Below, piece after piece: positions 7,477-14,774 of a stretch of DNA of 17,068 nucleotides; position 1 is the first letter of the stretch; the number at the start of each line of letters is the position of its first letter. Source of the DNA: Burkholderiales bacterium. GTDB lineage: Bacteria; Pseudomonadota; Gammaproteobacteria; Burkholderiales; SG8-39. The stretch lies in assembly GCA_919902965.1 (NCBI GenBank), contig CAKKSJ010000385.1, positions 1 through 17,068 on the forward strand, read 5' to 3'. Made by a program: the position numbers and the translations under genes. The notes below the pieces were generated by a model. It did no database searches. It was given only the letters and a program-made list of their open reading frames with translations, and was not told where the DNA came from.

Positions 7477-8625
7477 ATGCACCAATTCAGGTTCGATCCG
7501 GTTGCAATGCCGGCGGGGACGGAGGCGCTGCGCAGCGAGGTGCGCGCCTTCATCGCGGATGAAGTGGCCAGAGGGGCGTTCACGCCGAGCCGCAATTCCT
7601 GGTCCAGCTTTGACCCGGATTTCAGCCGCAAATGCGGCGAGCGCGGCTATATCGGCATGCGCTGGCCCAGGCAATACGGCGGCCACGAACGCTCGGCGCT
7701 GGAGCGCTATGTCGTGAGCGAAGAAATGCTCGCCGGCGGCGCGCCGGTAGGTGCGCACTGGATTGCCGACCGGCAAAGCGGGCAGCAGATTCTGCGCCAT
7801 GGCAGCGCGCGCGCAAAAGAAGTCATCCTGCCGAAGATCGCCGCGGGGATCTGTTATTTCAGCATAGGCATGAGCGAGCCCGACTCGGGCTCCGACCTGG
7901 CCGCTGTGCGCACGCGCGCCGCCAAAGTCGCGGGCGGCTGGAAAATCAGCGGAACCAAGGTCTGGACCAGCGGCGCGCACCAGGCGCACTATCTGATCGC
8001 GCTTGCCCGCTCCGCGCCGAAGGAGGAAGACCGCCATGCCGGCATGACCCAGTTCATCGTCGATCTTTCTCACCCGGGCGTGAGCGTGCGGCCGATCTAC
8101 AATCTCTATGGCGGCCACGATTTCAACGAAGTGGTGTTCGACGCGTTCTTTGTCGCAGATGACATGGTCATGGGCGAACCGGGCATGGGTTGGCGGCTGG
8201 TCACCAGCGAACTCGCATACGAGCGTTCGGGTCCGGATCGATTCTTGAGCAGCTTCCAATTGCTGCTTGAATCCATCCGCGCCATAGGCGCAGAACCCGA
8301 CGCGCGCTCGGCCAGCGAGATCGGCCGCTTTGTCGCGCATCTGGCGACACTGAGGCGCATGTCCACTTCGGTCGCAGGCATGCTCGAGCGCGGTGAGCAG
8401 CCGACGGTAGAAGCCGCGCTGGTGAAGGACGTCGGCACGGCATTCGAGCGCGAAATTCCGGAAATATTCCGACAACTGATTCCCACCGAGCCGGCGCTGG
8501 GCGCAGGCGCCAGCTATGCGGAACTGCTGGGCATGAGCATCCTGCGCGCGCCGGGATTCACCCTGCGCGGCGGCACGCGCGAAATCCTGCGCGGCATGAT
8601 TGCGCGCGGACTGGGGCTGCGATGA
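7477..8625 (+). CDS. Acyl-CoA dehydrogenase, catalytic-type subunit
   Basis: A 382-residue flavoprotein-fold acyl-CoA dehydrogenase that would introduce an alpha,beta double bond into an acyl-CoA. The N-terminal helical domain has RSEVRAFIADEV and GYIGMRWPRQYGG. The middle domain has FSIGMSEPDSGSDLAAVRTRA (about 129-149) and GWKISGTKVWTSGAHQAHY. The C-terminal domain has SELAYERSGPDRFLSSFQLL, where Glu249 is the candidate catalytic base in the helix position used by isovaleryl-CoA and steroid-type enzymes. It also has GFTLRGGTREILRGMIARGLGL at the end. The ATG has GGGAG 5 nt upstream. The stop overlaps the next gene (ATGA, 8622-8625). A paired second subunit immediately downstream resembles known alpha2beta2 acyl-CoA dehydrogenases (FadE26/27- and ChsE-type). 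Confidence 0.93.
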   Translation: MHQFRFDPVAMPAGTEALRSEVRAFIADEVARGAFTPSRNSWSSFDPDFSRKCGERGYIGMRWPRQYGGHERSALERYVVSEEMLAGGAPVGAHWIADRQSGQQILRHGSARAKEVILPKIAAGICYFSIGMSEPDSGSDLAAVRTRAAKVAGGWKISGTKVWTSGAHQAHYLIALARSAPKEEDRHAGMTQFIVDLSHPGVSVRPIYNLYGGHDFNEVVFDAFFVADDMVMGEPGMGWRLVTSELAYERSGPDRFLSSFQLLLESIRAIGAEPDARSASEIGRFVAHLATLRRMSTSVAGMLERGEQPTVEAALVKDVGTAFEREIPEIFRQLIPTEPALGAGASYAELLGMSILRAPGFTLRGGTREILRGMIARGLGLR

Positions 8626-9674
8626 GTGAAATGCGCAACGATCTTCTGAACACCGTCGACCGGATCTGCGCCGAGCAGTGCACCAGACCGGTACGCGAGT
8701 CCGCTGAAGCGGGCGAGTGGCCCGCCGGCTTGTGGCGGGCGCTGGAAGCCGTCGGCCTGGACCGGGCTGCATTGCCGGAACAGGCGGGCGGTTCCGGCCT
8801 CGCCTTCGAGGACGCGATGCTGGCCCTGCGCCGCAGCGCCTACCACGCAGCGCCTGTGCCGCTCGCCGAGACCATGCTCGCAGGCCGCTTGCTTGCGGCT
8901 GCCGGCCTGGCGGTTCCGCAGGGTGCGCTGAGCGTGGCGCCGGTCAATCGCAGCGACCGGCTTGAATTTGTGCATGGCGTTTCCGGGGCGACGGTGGTGG
9001 GCGCTGTGCATCGCGTGCCCTGGGGCAATCTGTGCGCGCAAGCGGTGGTGCTGGGCGAGCTCGACGGCAAAGGCATCGTCGGACTGGTCGCCACAGCCGG
9101 CGCCGCGCGCAGCGTGGAGCAGAATCTCGCCGGCGAACCGCGCGCGCTGCTCAGGTTCGATCACGCGCCGCTGATCGCGTTCGCCGCTTTGAGCGATGGG
9201 CTTGCGCGCCTGCTGGCCGAGGGTGCGCTCTGCCGCAGCGTGCAAATGGCCGGCGCGCTGGAGCGAACGCTGGAGCTGTCCTTGCTCTATGCGAACGAAC
9301 GCATCCAGTTCGGGCGCCCGATTGCGAAGTTTCAGGCGATACAGCATATGCTCGCGCAATTGGCCGGCCAGGTGGCGGCGGCCAGCGCCGCTGCAGACGC
9401 AGCAGTGGAAGCGTCCGCTCTTGCGGCCGACGAGTTTGCGGTCGCCGTGGCCAAGTCGCGCGCGGGCGAAGCCGCAGGCAAGGGCGCCGAAATTGCGCAC
9501 CAGGTGCACGGCGCAATGGGCTACACGCGCGAGCACAATCTGCAGTACCTCACGCGCCGGCTGTGGTCCTGGCGCGATGAATTCGGCAACGAGACGCTGT
9601 GGCAGAGTCAGCTCGGCCGCATGGTCGCCGCGCAGGGCGCCGATGCACTCTGGCCCAGCTTGAGCCGGCTTTGA
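8622..9674 (+). CDS. Acyl-CoA dehydrogenase family protein, partner subunit
   Basis: A 350-residue shortened and diverged acyl-CoA dehydrogenase. The N-terminal region reads WRALEAVGLDRAALPEQAGGSGLAFEDAML. The middle beta domain is poorly conserved and lacks the S-E-P-D-x-G-S-D flavin motif seen in its neighbour. The C-terminal helical domain keeps ERIQFGRPIAKFQAIQHMLAQLA (about 226-248) and AHQVHGAMGYTREHNLQYLTRR (about 292-313), which contact FAD across the subunit interface in the family. Its ATG overlaps the upstream TGA (ATGA), and its stop overlaps the TTG start of the CoA-transferase. I infer that it forms a heteromeric dehydrogenase with the upstream subunit; the physiological substrate is unknown. 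Confidence 0.9.
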   Translation: MSEMRNDLLNTVDRICAEQCTRPVRESAEAGEWPAGLWRALEAVGLDRAALPEQAGGSGLAFEDAMLALRRSAYHAAPVPLAETMLAGRLLAAAGLAVPQGALSVAPVNRSDRLEFVHGVSGATVVGAVHRVPWGNLCAQAVVLGELDGKGIVGLVATAGAARSVEQNLAGEPRALLRFDHAPLIAFAALSDGLARLLAEGALCRSVQMAGALERTLELSLLYANERIQFGRPIAKFQAIQHMLAQLAGQVAAASAAADAAVEASALAADEFAVAVAKSRAGEAAGKGAEIAHQVHGAMGYTREHNLQYLTRRLWSWRDEFGNETLWQSQLGRMVAAQGADALWPSLSRL

Positions 9675-10915
9675 ACGGAAAGGAATCTGCCTCGGGTGCA
9701 TCCGGCACGGCGCCGGGGCCGCTCGCCGGCGTGCGCATTCTGGACTTGACCTCGGTGGTGCTGGGCCCGCTGGCGACGCAGATACTCGGCGACTACGGCG
9801 CCGACGTTGTCAAAGTCGAGAATCTGGAAGGCGACCTGGCGCGCGACAGCGGCGTTTCGCTGCACCAGGGCATGAGTTCCATTTTTCTGGCGATCAATCG
9901 CAACAAGCGCTCGATCGCCGTCGACCTCAAGTCTCCCGAGGGCAAAGCGGTGTTGCGGCGCCTGCTACCCGGCGCGGATGTGCTGGTGCACAACATGCGC
10001 GTGGCGGCGATCGAAAAACTCGGATTCGGCTATGACGCGGTGGCCGAACTCAGGCCGGAAATCGTCTATTGCGCCGCGACCGGTTTCGGTCAGGACGGCC
10101 CGGATCGGGACAAGCCGGCCTTCGACGATATTATTCAGGCGGCCTGCGGGCTGGCCAGCGTGAACAGCCTGGGTCGCGAACAGCCGGATTATGTGCCGAC
10201 GCTGATCGCGGACAAGACGACCGGCATGGCGCTGGTCAATGCGGTGCTGGCCGCGCTGTTTTTTCGCGAACGCAGCGGCCGCGGCCAGTATGTCGAAGTG
10301 CCGATGTTCGAAACCATGGTGGCGTTTCTGCTGTCCGAGCATCTGGGCGGACTCAGCTTCGATCCGGCGCCGGGCAAAGCCGGCTATGCACGCCTGCTCG
10401 CGGGCGGGCGCAGGCCGGCTCCAACCAAGGATGGCTATATCGCGATCCTGCCTTACACGGCTGATCAGCTGAAGGCGTTCTTCAATGGCGTGGGCCGCAC
10501 CGATCTGGCGCAAAAATACGGCGGCGCCGACAGGCCTACGCGCAATGCCCAATTGGTCGAGATGTACCGGGACATGGTGCAGATGACGCGCCAGCGCAGC
10601 ACCGCCGAACTGATGGCGATTTGCACGTCGCTGGATATTCCTGCGACGCCGATCTATACGCTCGATGCCTTGCCGGAACATCCGCAGATCAAGGCGGTTG
10701 GCCTGATTCAACAGGCGGAGCACCCGAGCGAGGGCAGTATCCGCTATATCAATCCTTCCACCCTTTTTGCGGCGAGCCCGGCGACGGTGCGATTGCCGGC
10801 GCCGCTGCTCGGGCAGCACACCGAGGACATCCTGCGCGAGGCGGGCTATGACGCGGCGGAAATCGCCGCGCTCGAGGCGCGCCGCGTCATAGCGCGCGCT
10901 GCGAACAAAGACTAG
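9671..10915 (+). CDS. Class III CoA-transferase (CaiB/BaiF family)
   Basis: A 414-residue type III CoA-transferase, which moves CoA between carboxylic acids, usually from a CoA donor to the pathway acid. Seen: GPLAGVRILDLTSVVLGPLATQILGDYGADVVKVE at the N-terminus, then NRNKRSIAVDLKSPEGK, then KPAFDDIIQAACG, where Asp152 occupies the position of the catalytic aspartate that forms the acyl-anhydride. GRGQYVEVPMFETMVAFL and LPEHPQ follow. The start is read as TTG at 9671. It overlaps the TGA of the preceding gene (TTGA), no ATG or GTG precedes the conserved GPLAGVRILDL in a plausible place, and the longer frame from 9599 lies inside the dehydrogenase. Translation is therefore probably coupled. 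The gene converges with crotonase 2 (9-bp gap). Confidence 0.93.
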   Translation: MNGKESASGASGTAPGPLAGVRILDLTSVVLGPLATQILGDYGADVVKVENLEGDLARDSGVSLHQGMSSIFLAINRNKRSIAVDLKSPEGKAVLRRLLPGADVLVHNMRVAAIEKLGFGYDAVAELRPEIVYCAATGFGQDGPDRDKPAFDDIIQAACGLASVNSLGREQPDYVPTLIADKTTGMALVNAVLAALFFRERSGRGQYVEVPMFETMVAFLLSEHLGGLSFDPAPGKAGYARLLAGGRRPAPTKDGYIAILPYTADQLKAFFNGVGRTDLAQKYGGADRPTRNAQLVEMYRDMVQMTRQRSTAELMAICTSLDIPATPIYTLDALPEHPQIKAVGLIQQAEHPSEGSIRYINPSTLFAASPATVRLPAPLLGQHTEDILREAGYDAAEIAALEARRVIARAANKD

Positions 10916-10924
10916 ATCACCCGG

Positions 10925-11713
10925 TCAGCGCCCTTTGAACACCGGCGGGCGTTTCTCTACAAAGGCGCGCGTGGCTTCCTGATGATCCTCGGTCCTGGCG
11001 GCGCTGACCTGGTGCAAGGCCTCGAGATCGAGCAATTCCGCGAGCGTGCCGGATTCGGCTGCATTGAAATTCTTTTTCATCAGCCCGAGCGCGAGGCCCG
11101 GTCCATGGGCCAGGCGCTGCGCCAACGCCGTGGTCGCTTCAAGTAACTCGAATGCGGGCACCACGTCGTTCACGATACCGAGCGCCAGCGCCTGCGCGGC
11201 GTCCAGGGGTTCGCCGGTATAGTACAGTTCGCGCGCTTTGCCTGTGCCGACCAGCTTGGACAAAAAGTAGCTGCCGCCGAAATCGCCGGAGAATCCGACC
11301 TTGGCAAAGGCGGTGATAAAGCGTGCCGATTCCGATGCGATGCGCAGATCGCAGGCGAGTGCCATCGCGAATCCGGCGCCGGCCGCGGGCCCGTTCACCA
11401 TGGCAATGGTCGGCTTCGCTATCTCGTGCAGCAGGCGCGAGACTTCCATGCGGCCGCGCAGGCGCTCTACGGCATCTTGCGCGCCCAATTGGCTGGAGCC
11501 TTCGGCCATGCTCTTGACATCGCCGCCGGCGCAGAAGCCGCGGCCGGCGCCGGTCAAGACCACCACCGCGATATTCGCATCGGCCGCGAGCCGCGGCAGG
11601 GCTTCGAGCAGGCCGTCCAGCATCGGCGTCGAAAGCGCATTGAGCCGGTCGGGGCGGTTGAGCGTCAGCGTGGCGACACGATCACTTACGGTTTCGATCA
11701 GTTCATGCGGCAT
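10925..11713 (-). CDS. Enoyl-CoA hydratase/isomerase (crotonase) family protein 2, PaaG-like pattern
   Basis: A 262-residue crotonase-fold protein. Oxyanion-hole segments are GRGFCAGGDVKSM (58-70) and NGPAAGAGFAMALACD (107-122). The hydratase glutamates are absent: the first position is Ala116 and the second is Phe in TAFAKVG. Asp144 in GFSGDFGGSYFL lies where PaaG and enoyl-CoA isomerases carry their single acidic residue. That favours double-bond isomerisation or ring-type chemistry over hydration. The C-terminus is EDHQEATRAFVEKRPPVFKGR. The ATG has AAGGAG 7 nt upstream. A TATGAT hexamer on the minus strand at 11775-11770 may be its -10. It lies on the minus strand downstream of glgC with a 108-bp gap, but its pathway partners are the convergent dehydrogenase/CoA-transferase genes. 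Confidence 0.9.
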   Translation of the reverse strand: MPHELIETVSDRVATLTLNRPDRLNALSTPMLDGLLEALPRLAADANIAVVVLTGAGRGFCAGGDVKSMAEGSSQLGAQDAVERLRGRMEVSRLLHEIAKPTIAMVNGPAAGAGFAMALACDLRIASESARFITAFAKVGFSGDFGGSYFLSKLVGTGKARELYYTGEPLDAAQALALGIVNDVVPAFELLEATTALAQRLAHGPGLALGLMKKNFNAAESGTLAELLDLEALHQVSAARTEDHQEATRAFVEKRPPVFKGR

Positions 11714-11821
11714 GGGCAGGCTCCTTGAGTGCCACAGAGGACAGAAAAACGTCTGCGGATACGGCGGCCATCATAGCGCAGCTGGGCGGCGCCAGGCGCG
11801 ATCGCGGGCGGATGCTTTAAC

Positions 11822-13087
11822 TCAGGCCAGAGCGGCGAGCATATCCCGCGTAACCAGGGTAATGCCTTTTTCGGTGCGCTCGAAGCGCCTGGCGTCGTCG
11901 ATCGGATCCTCGCCGATTACCATGCCCTCTGGAATCTGGCAGCCGTGGTCGATCACCACGCGGGTGAGGCGGGAGTGCCGGCCGACGCTGACTTCGGGCA
12001 AAAGCACGGCTCCCTCCAGTTTGCAGTAGGAGTTGACGCGGCACTTGGAGAACAGCAGCGAGTTCTCAATCGCGGCGCCGGAGATAATGCAGCCGCCGGA
12101 TACCAGGGAATTGAGCGCCATGCCGCGGCGGCCTTCCTCATTGAAAATGAATTTTGCCGGAGCCAATTGCTCCTGATAGGTCAGGATAGGCCAGCCGCTG
12201 TCGTACATGTTGAGCAGCGGCTCGACTGCGGTCAGGTCGATATTGGCTTCCCAATAGGCGTCGATCGTGCCCACGTCGCGCCAGTAGGGTTCCTGGCCGG
12301 CAACGCTGGCGACACCGCTCTGGCTGAACGGGTGCGCCACCGCCTCGCCATTGCGCACCGCGCGCGGAACGATGTCCCCGCCGAAATCGTGCCTGGAGTT
12401 GGGATCGGCCATGTCCTGCTCCAGCATGTCGTAAAGATACTGGGCGTTGAACACGTAGACCCCCATGCTGGCGAGCGCGCGGTCGGGTTTGTCTTGCATC
12501 GCGGGCGGGTTCGCGGGTTTTTCGACAAAGTCGGTGATGCGGCGCGAGCGGTCGGCCGCGAGCACGCCGAAGCCGGTCGCATCGGCGACGGGTACTTCGA
12601 TGCAGGCGACGGTGCAGGGGGCGCCACGCTCCTGATGGTCGGTAAGCAGCAGCGAATAGTCCATTTTGTAGACATGGTCGCCCGCCAGCACCACGATGAA
12701 CTGTGGCTTATTGCGACGGATAATATGCAGGTTCTGGTAGACAGCGTCTGCCGTGCCGCGGTACCAGGCAGTGTCATCGATGCGCTGTTGTGCCGGCAGC
12801 AGGTCGATGAATTCGTTCATCTCGGTCTTCAGAAATGACCAGCCCCGTTGCAGATGGCGCAGCAGGCTGTGCGACTGGTATTGGGTCGCCACGCCGATCT
12901 GCCGGATGCCTGAGTTGAGGCAGTTGGACAGCGCAAAATCGATGACGCGGAACTTGCCGCCGAAATACACGGCAGGCTTGGCCCTGTGGTCGGTGAGCTG
13001 TTTCAGACGCGTGCCGCGGCCGCCGGCGAGCACGACGGCAAACGCGCGCTTCGGTAGTTGCAGCCTGGCCAGGGTATCTGTGCGCAT
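11822..13087 (-). CDS. glgC: Glucose-1-phosphate adenylyltransferase (ADP-glucose pyrophosphorylase)
   Basis: Makes ADP-glucose from glucose-1-phosphate and ATP, the committed step of bacterial glycogen synthesis. The 421-residue length matches GlgC. The nucleotidyltransferase motif AVVLAGGRGTRLKQLT is at residues 17-32, followed by RAKPAVYFGGKFRVIDFALSN, the Lys/Arg-rich region linked to activator and pyrophosphate binding. Further motifs are WYRGTADAVYQN, VVLAGDHVYKMDY (metal-binding/catalytic Asp), TGFGVL, FVEKPANPP (glucose-1-phosphate-binding Lys), ASMGVYVFN and PYWRDVGTIDAYWEAN. The C-terminal left-handed beta-helix (SLVSGGCIISGAAIENSLLF...) is complete. The start has GGAGGA 5 nt before the ATG. 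No other glg gene is in the window. Expect allosteric control by metabolites, as in the family. Confidence 0.96.
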   Translation of the reverse strand: MRTDTLARLQLPKRAFAVVLAGGRGTRLKQLTDHRAKPAVYFGGKFRVIDFALSNCLNSGIRQIGVATQYQSHSLLRHLQRGWSFLKTEMNEFIDLLPAQQRIDDTAWYRGTADAVYQNLHIIRRNKPQFIVVLAGDHVYKMDYSLLLTDHQERGAPCTVACIEVPVADATGFGVLAADRSRRITDFVEKPANPPAMQDKPDRALASMGVYVFNAQYLYDMLEQDMADPNSRHDFGGDIVPRAVRNGEAVAHPFSQSGVASVAGQEPYWRDVGTIDAYWEANIDLTAVEPLLNMYDSGWPILTYQEQLAPAKFIFNEEGRRGMALNSLVSGGCIISGAAIENSLLFSKCRVNSYCKLEGAVLLPEVSVGRHSRLTRVVIDHGCQIPEGMVIGEDPIDDARRFERTEKGITLVTRDMLAALA

Positions 13088-13138
13088 GGTGTTCCTCCAA
13101 TTGCATCCGGACGGCTTTGAAGTGATGCCTATGCGCCT

Positions 13139-13165
13139 ATAGTACCGCTATCGTTCCTATTCCAA
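13139..13165 (-). promoter_or_regulatory. Candidate glgC promoter
   Basis: On the minus strand, TTGGAA (13165-13160) and TACTAT (13144-13139) form a sigma70-like pair about 50 bp upstream of glgC. The 15-bp spacer is shorter than optimal; CTATAG two bases further gives 17 bp but a poorer -10. This is the most promoter-like AT-rich patch in the glgC/zinc-ribbon divergent gap (13088-13285). Confidence 0.25.
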
Positions 13166-13285
13166 TAATCGCCGCGTGTTTCAGCGGGAATCATTTGATG
13201 CACACCCGGTGCAGCATACGGGCGCCGCAGGAAAGGGATAAGATACGCATTATGGGAAGAACGCTAGACGCAGCCGGGCGCAGCC

Positions 13286-13465
13286 ATGGGTAAGGATCCG
13301 TCGAAAATCAAAGTATGCCCGGAGTGCCGGCGCCTGATCGAGGCTGCCACCATGCGCCCGCTGTCGCGCAACCAGCTGGGCAGCGGTATCCGCTATGTTT
13401 GCCCGGACTGCTTCAAGCGCGTGCTCGCGTTGAGAAAAGTCGTGCGGGATTCCCGCGGCAAATAG
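13286..13465 (+). CDS. Small four-cysteine zinc-ribbon protein, 59 aa
   Basis: A 59-residue basic protein with two CxxC knuckles: Cys11/Cys14 (VCPECRR) and Cys39/Cys42 (VCPDCFKR), 24 residues apart, the layout of a treble-clef or zinc-ribbon site. The middle (EAATMRPLSRNQLGSGIRY) and the tail (KRVLALRKVVRDSRGK) are Arg/Lys-rich, so nucleic-acid or protein contact is possible. I do not recognise a named family. The start ATG at 13286 has only a weak ribosome-binding region (GGGCGC). It is followed after 75 bp by another zinc-ribbon gene (FmdB type) on the same strand. Codon use and GC match the surroundings, which supports real coding. Confidence 0.7.
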   Translation: MGKDPSKIKVCPECRRLIEAATMRPLSRNQLGSGIRYVCPDCFKRVLALRKVVRDSRGK

Positions 13466-13540
13466 TTTGCGCTGCGCCCGGTGGCGGCGCCTTCCGGAAC
13501 ACTGTATTCAAACATTACCCTGTTTCATCAGAGGAAAATC

Positions 13541-13774
13541 ATGCCCATATTCGAGTATCAATGCACTTCCTGCGGTAAGGAATTTGAAATCCTGGTGCGC
13601 GCTTCATCCCCTGCGCCCGCGTGCCCTGCGTGCAGCGGCAGCGAGTTGCGCAAGAAGCTGTCCGCGTTTGCCACGATCTCCGCTTCCGCATCGTCTCAGG
13701 CGCAATTGCCCGAAGCCTGCCAGTCTTGCGGCAATCCGGGCGGCCCCGGCGCCTGCGCATTCGGCGCGAACTAG
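13541..13774 (+). CDS. FmdB-family zinc-ribbon protein
   Basis: A 77-residue protein that begins MPIFEYQCTSCGKEFEILV, the FmdB/CxxC regulatory protein family signature, with Cys8/Cys11 and a second pair in ACPACSGSELRKKLS (Cys28/Cys31). The tail carries further cysteines (EACQSCGNPGGPGACAFGAN), also common in this family. GAGGA at 13531-13535 lies 5 nt before the ATG. A regulatory role was proposed for the founding member in formamidase/amidase loci, but the function of most members is unknown. The alpha/beta-hydrolase ATG follows only 2 nt after its stop, so the two are probably co-transcribed. Confidence 0.9.
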   Translation: MPIFEYQCTSCGKEFEILVRASSPAPACPACSGSELRKKLSAFATISASASSQAQLPEACQSCGNPGGPGACAFGAN

Positions 13775-13776
13775 CG

Positions 13777-14727
13777 ATGAGTGCTGGTGCGAGACTGCCG
13801 GGAACGCCCGAGCCTATGCACTTCTGGAAGGGAGCGGGCGGGCTCAGCATTGCGGGCGATTCATGGGGTGATCCAGCAGGACCGCTGGTGCTGTTGCAAC
13901 ACGGCGGCGGACAGACCCGCCATGCCTGGAAGGGCGCAGGCGAAACCCTGGGCGGCGCGGGTTACCACGCGATCGCCTTCGATGCGCGCGGCCATGGCGA
14001 TTCGGATTGGGCACCTGAAGGACTTTACGGCCAGGACGTGATGGTCGAGGATTTGAAATCCGTGGTTGCCGCGCTGGGCGGGCGGCGTCCGGTGCTCGTC
14101 GGCGCGTCGATGGGCGGCGGAACCAGCCTGGTCGCCATTGGTGAGGATCACGTCGATGCGACTGCGTTTGTGATGGTCGATATCGCGCCGCGCATCGAAA
14201 TCCAGGGGGTCGACAAGATTCAGGCGTTCATGAGCCAGAAGCCCGAAGGTTTCAGTTCTTTGGAGGAGGTTGCAGAGGCCATCGGCAATTACCAGCCGCA
14301 TCGCAAGCGCCCGAGAAATCTGGATGGCCTGGCGAAGAACGTGCGCCTCGCGGCGGATGGCAAATACCGCTGGCACTGGGACCCGCGTTTTCGCCCGGCG
14401 AAACGCGATCTGCAAAAACGTCACGCGCGCCTGGAAGCCTGCGCGAAAAACCTGGCTTTGCCGACGCTGCTGGTGCGCGGCGGCTTGTCGGACGTGCTGA
14501 GCGAAGCAGGCGCGCAGGAATTTTTGCACCTGTGTCCGCACGCCGAATACGTCAACGTCACCGGCGCCGCACACATGGTGGCGGGCGACCGCAATGACGT
14601 CTTCGGCAATGCCGTGATCGAATTTCTCTCCCGCGCGGTGCCTGTGGGTCGCGCGCCGCTGCAGCCGGCGCATGAGCCCCATCCGCACCATGAGGGGCCC
14701 GAGGGCGATATCGTCGACGTGCCCTGA
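13777..14727 (+). CDS. Alpha/beta-hydrolase fold protein
   Basis: A 316-residue serine hydrolase. The visible triad is Ser111 in the nucleophile elbow GASMGG, Asp239 in VRGGLSD and His266 in GAAHMVAGD. The oxyanion/strand motif VLLQHGGGQTRHAW and the FDARGHGDSDW segment are typical of the esterase/epoxide-hydrolase/MenH-like group. The C-terminus is His/Pro-rich (PAHEPHPHHEGPEGD). The start is set at 13777, two bases after the fmdB-type stop; a strong Shine-Dalgarno sequence is absent, so translation may depend on coupling. An in-frame ATG at 13816 is a less likely alternative. The substrate cannot be assigned. Confidence 0.88.
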   Translation: MSAGARLPGTPEPMHFWKGAGGLSIAGDSWGDPAGPLVLLQHGGGQTRHAWKGAGETLGGAGYHAIAFDARGHGDSDWAPEGLYGQDVMVEDLKSVVAALGGRRPVLVGASMGGGTSLVAIGEDHVDATAFVMVDIAPRIEIQGVDKIQAFMSQKPEGFSSLEEVAEAIGNYQPHRKRPRNLDGLAKNVRLAADGKYRWHWDPRFRPAKRDLQKRHARLEACAKNLALPTLLVRGGLSDVLSEAGAQEFLHLCPHAEYVNVTGAAHMVAGDRNDVFGNAVIEFLSRAVPVGRAPLQPAHEPHPHHEGPEGDIVDVP

Positions 14728-14728
14728 A

Positions 14729-14766
14729 CCGGCTTGCGCCGGCGCAGGAAGCACCGCTTCCTGCGC
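14729..14766. terminator. Tandem hairpins between convergent genes
   Basis: Two stem-loops fill the 47-bp gap. The first is CCGGC-TTGC-GCCGG (14729-14742). The second is a perfect 11-bp stem, GCGCAGGAAGC and GCTTCCTGCGC, with loop ACC (14742-14766). There is no T-tract on either side, so this is a likely bidirectional transcription barrier of the hairpin-only kind rather than a canonical intrinsic terminator. Confidence 0.6.
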
Positions 14767-14774
14767 TGCGGGAT

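Noticed and set aside
7381..8772. 463-codon minus-strand open frame over the first acyl-CoA dehydrogenase
   Set aside because: Antisense shadow of a gene with clear dehydrogenase motifs; its translation shows no recognisable domain.
8514..9701. 395-codon minus-strand open frame over the second dehydrogenase subunit
   Set aside because: Same reason: His/Arg/Ala-rich shadow with no motif.
9965..10819. 284-codon minus-strand frame over the CoA-transferase
   Set aside because: Shadow frame of a clear CaiB/BaiF-family gene.
14742..14766. Canonical intrinsic terminator
   Set aside because: The hairpin is perfect but no T-tract follows on either strand, so it is reported only as a probable bidirectional barrier.
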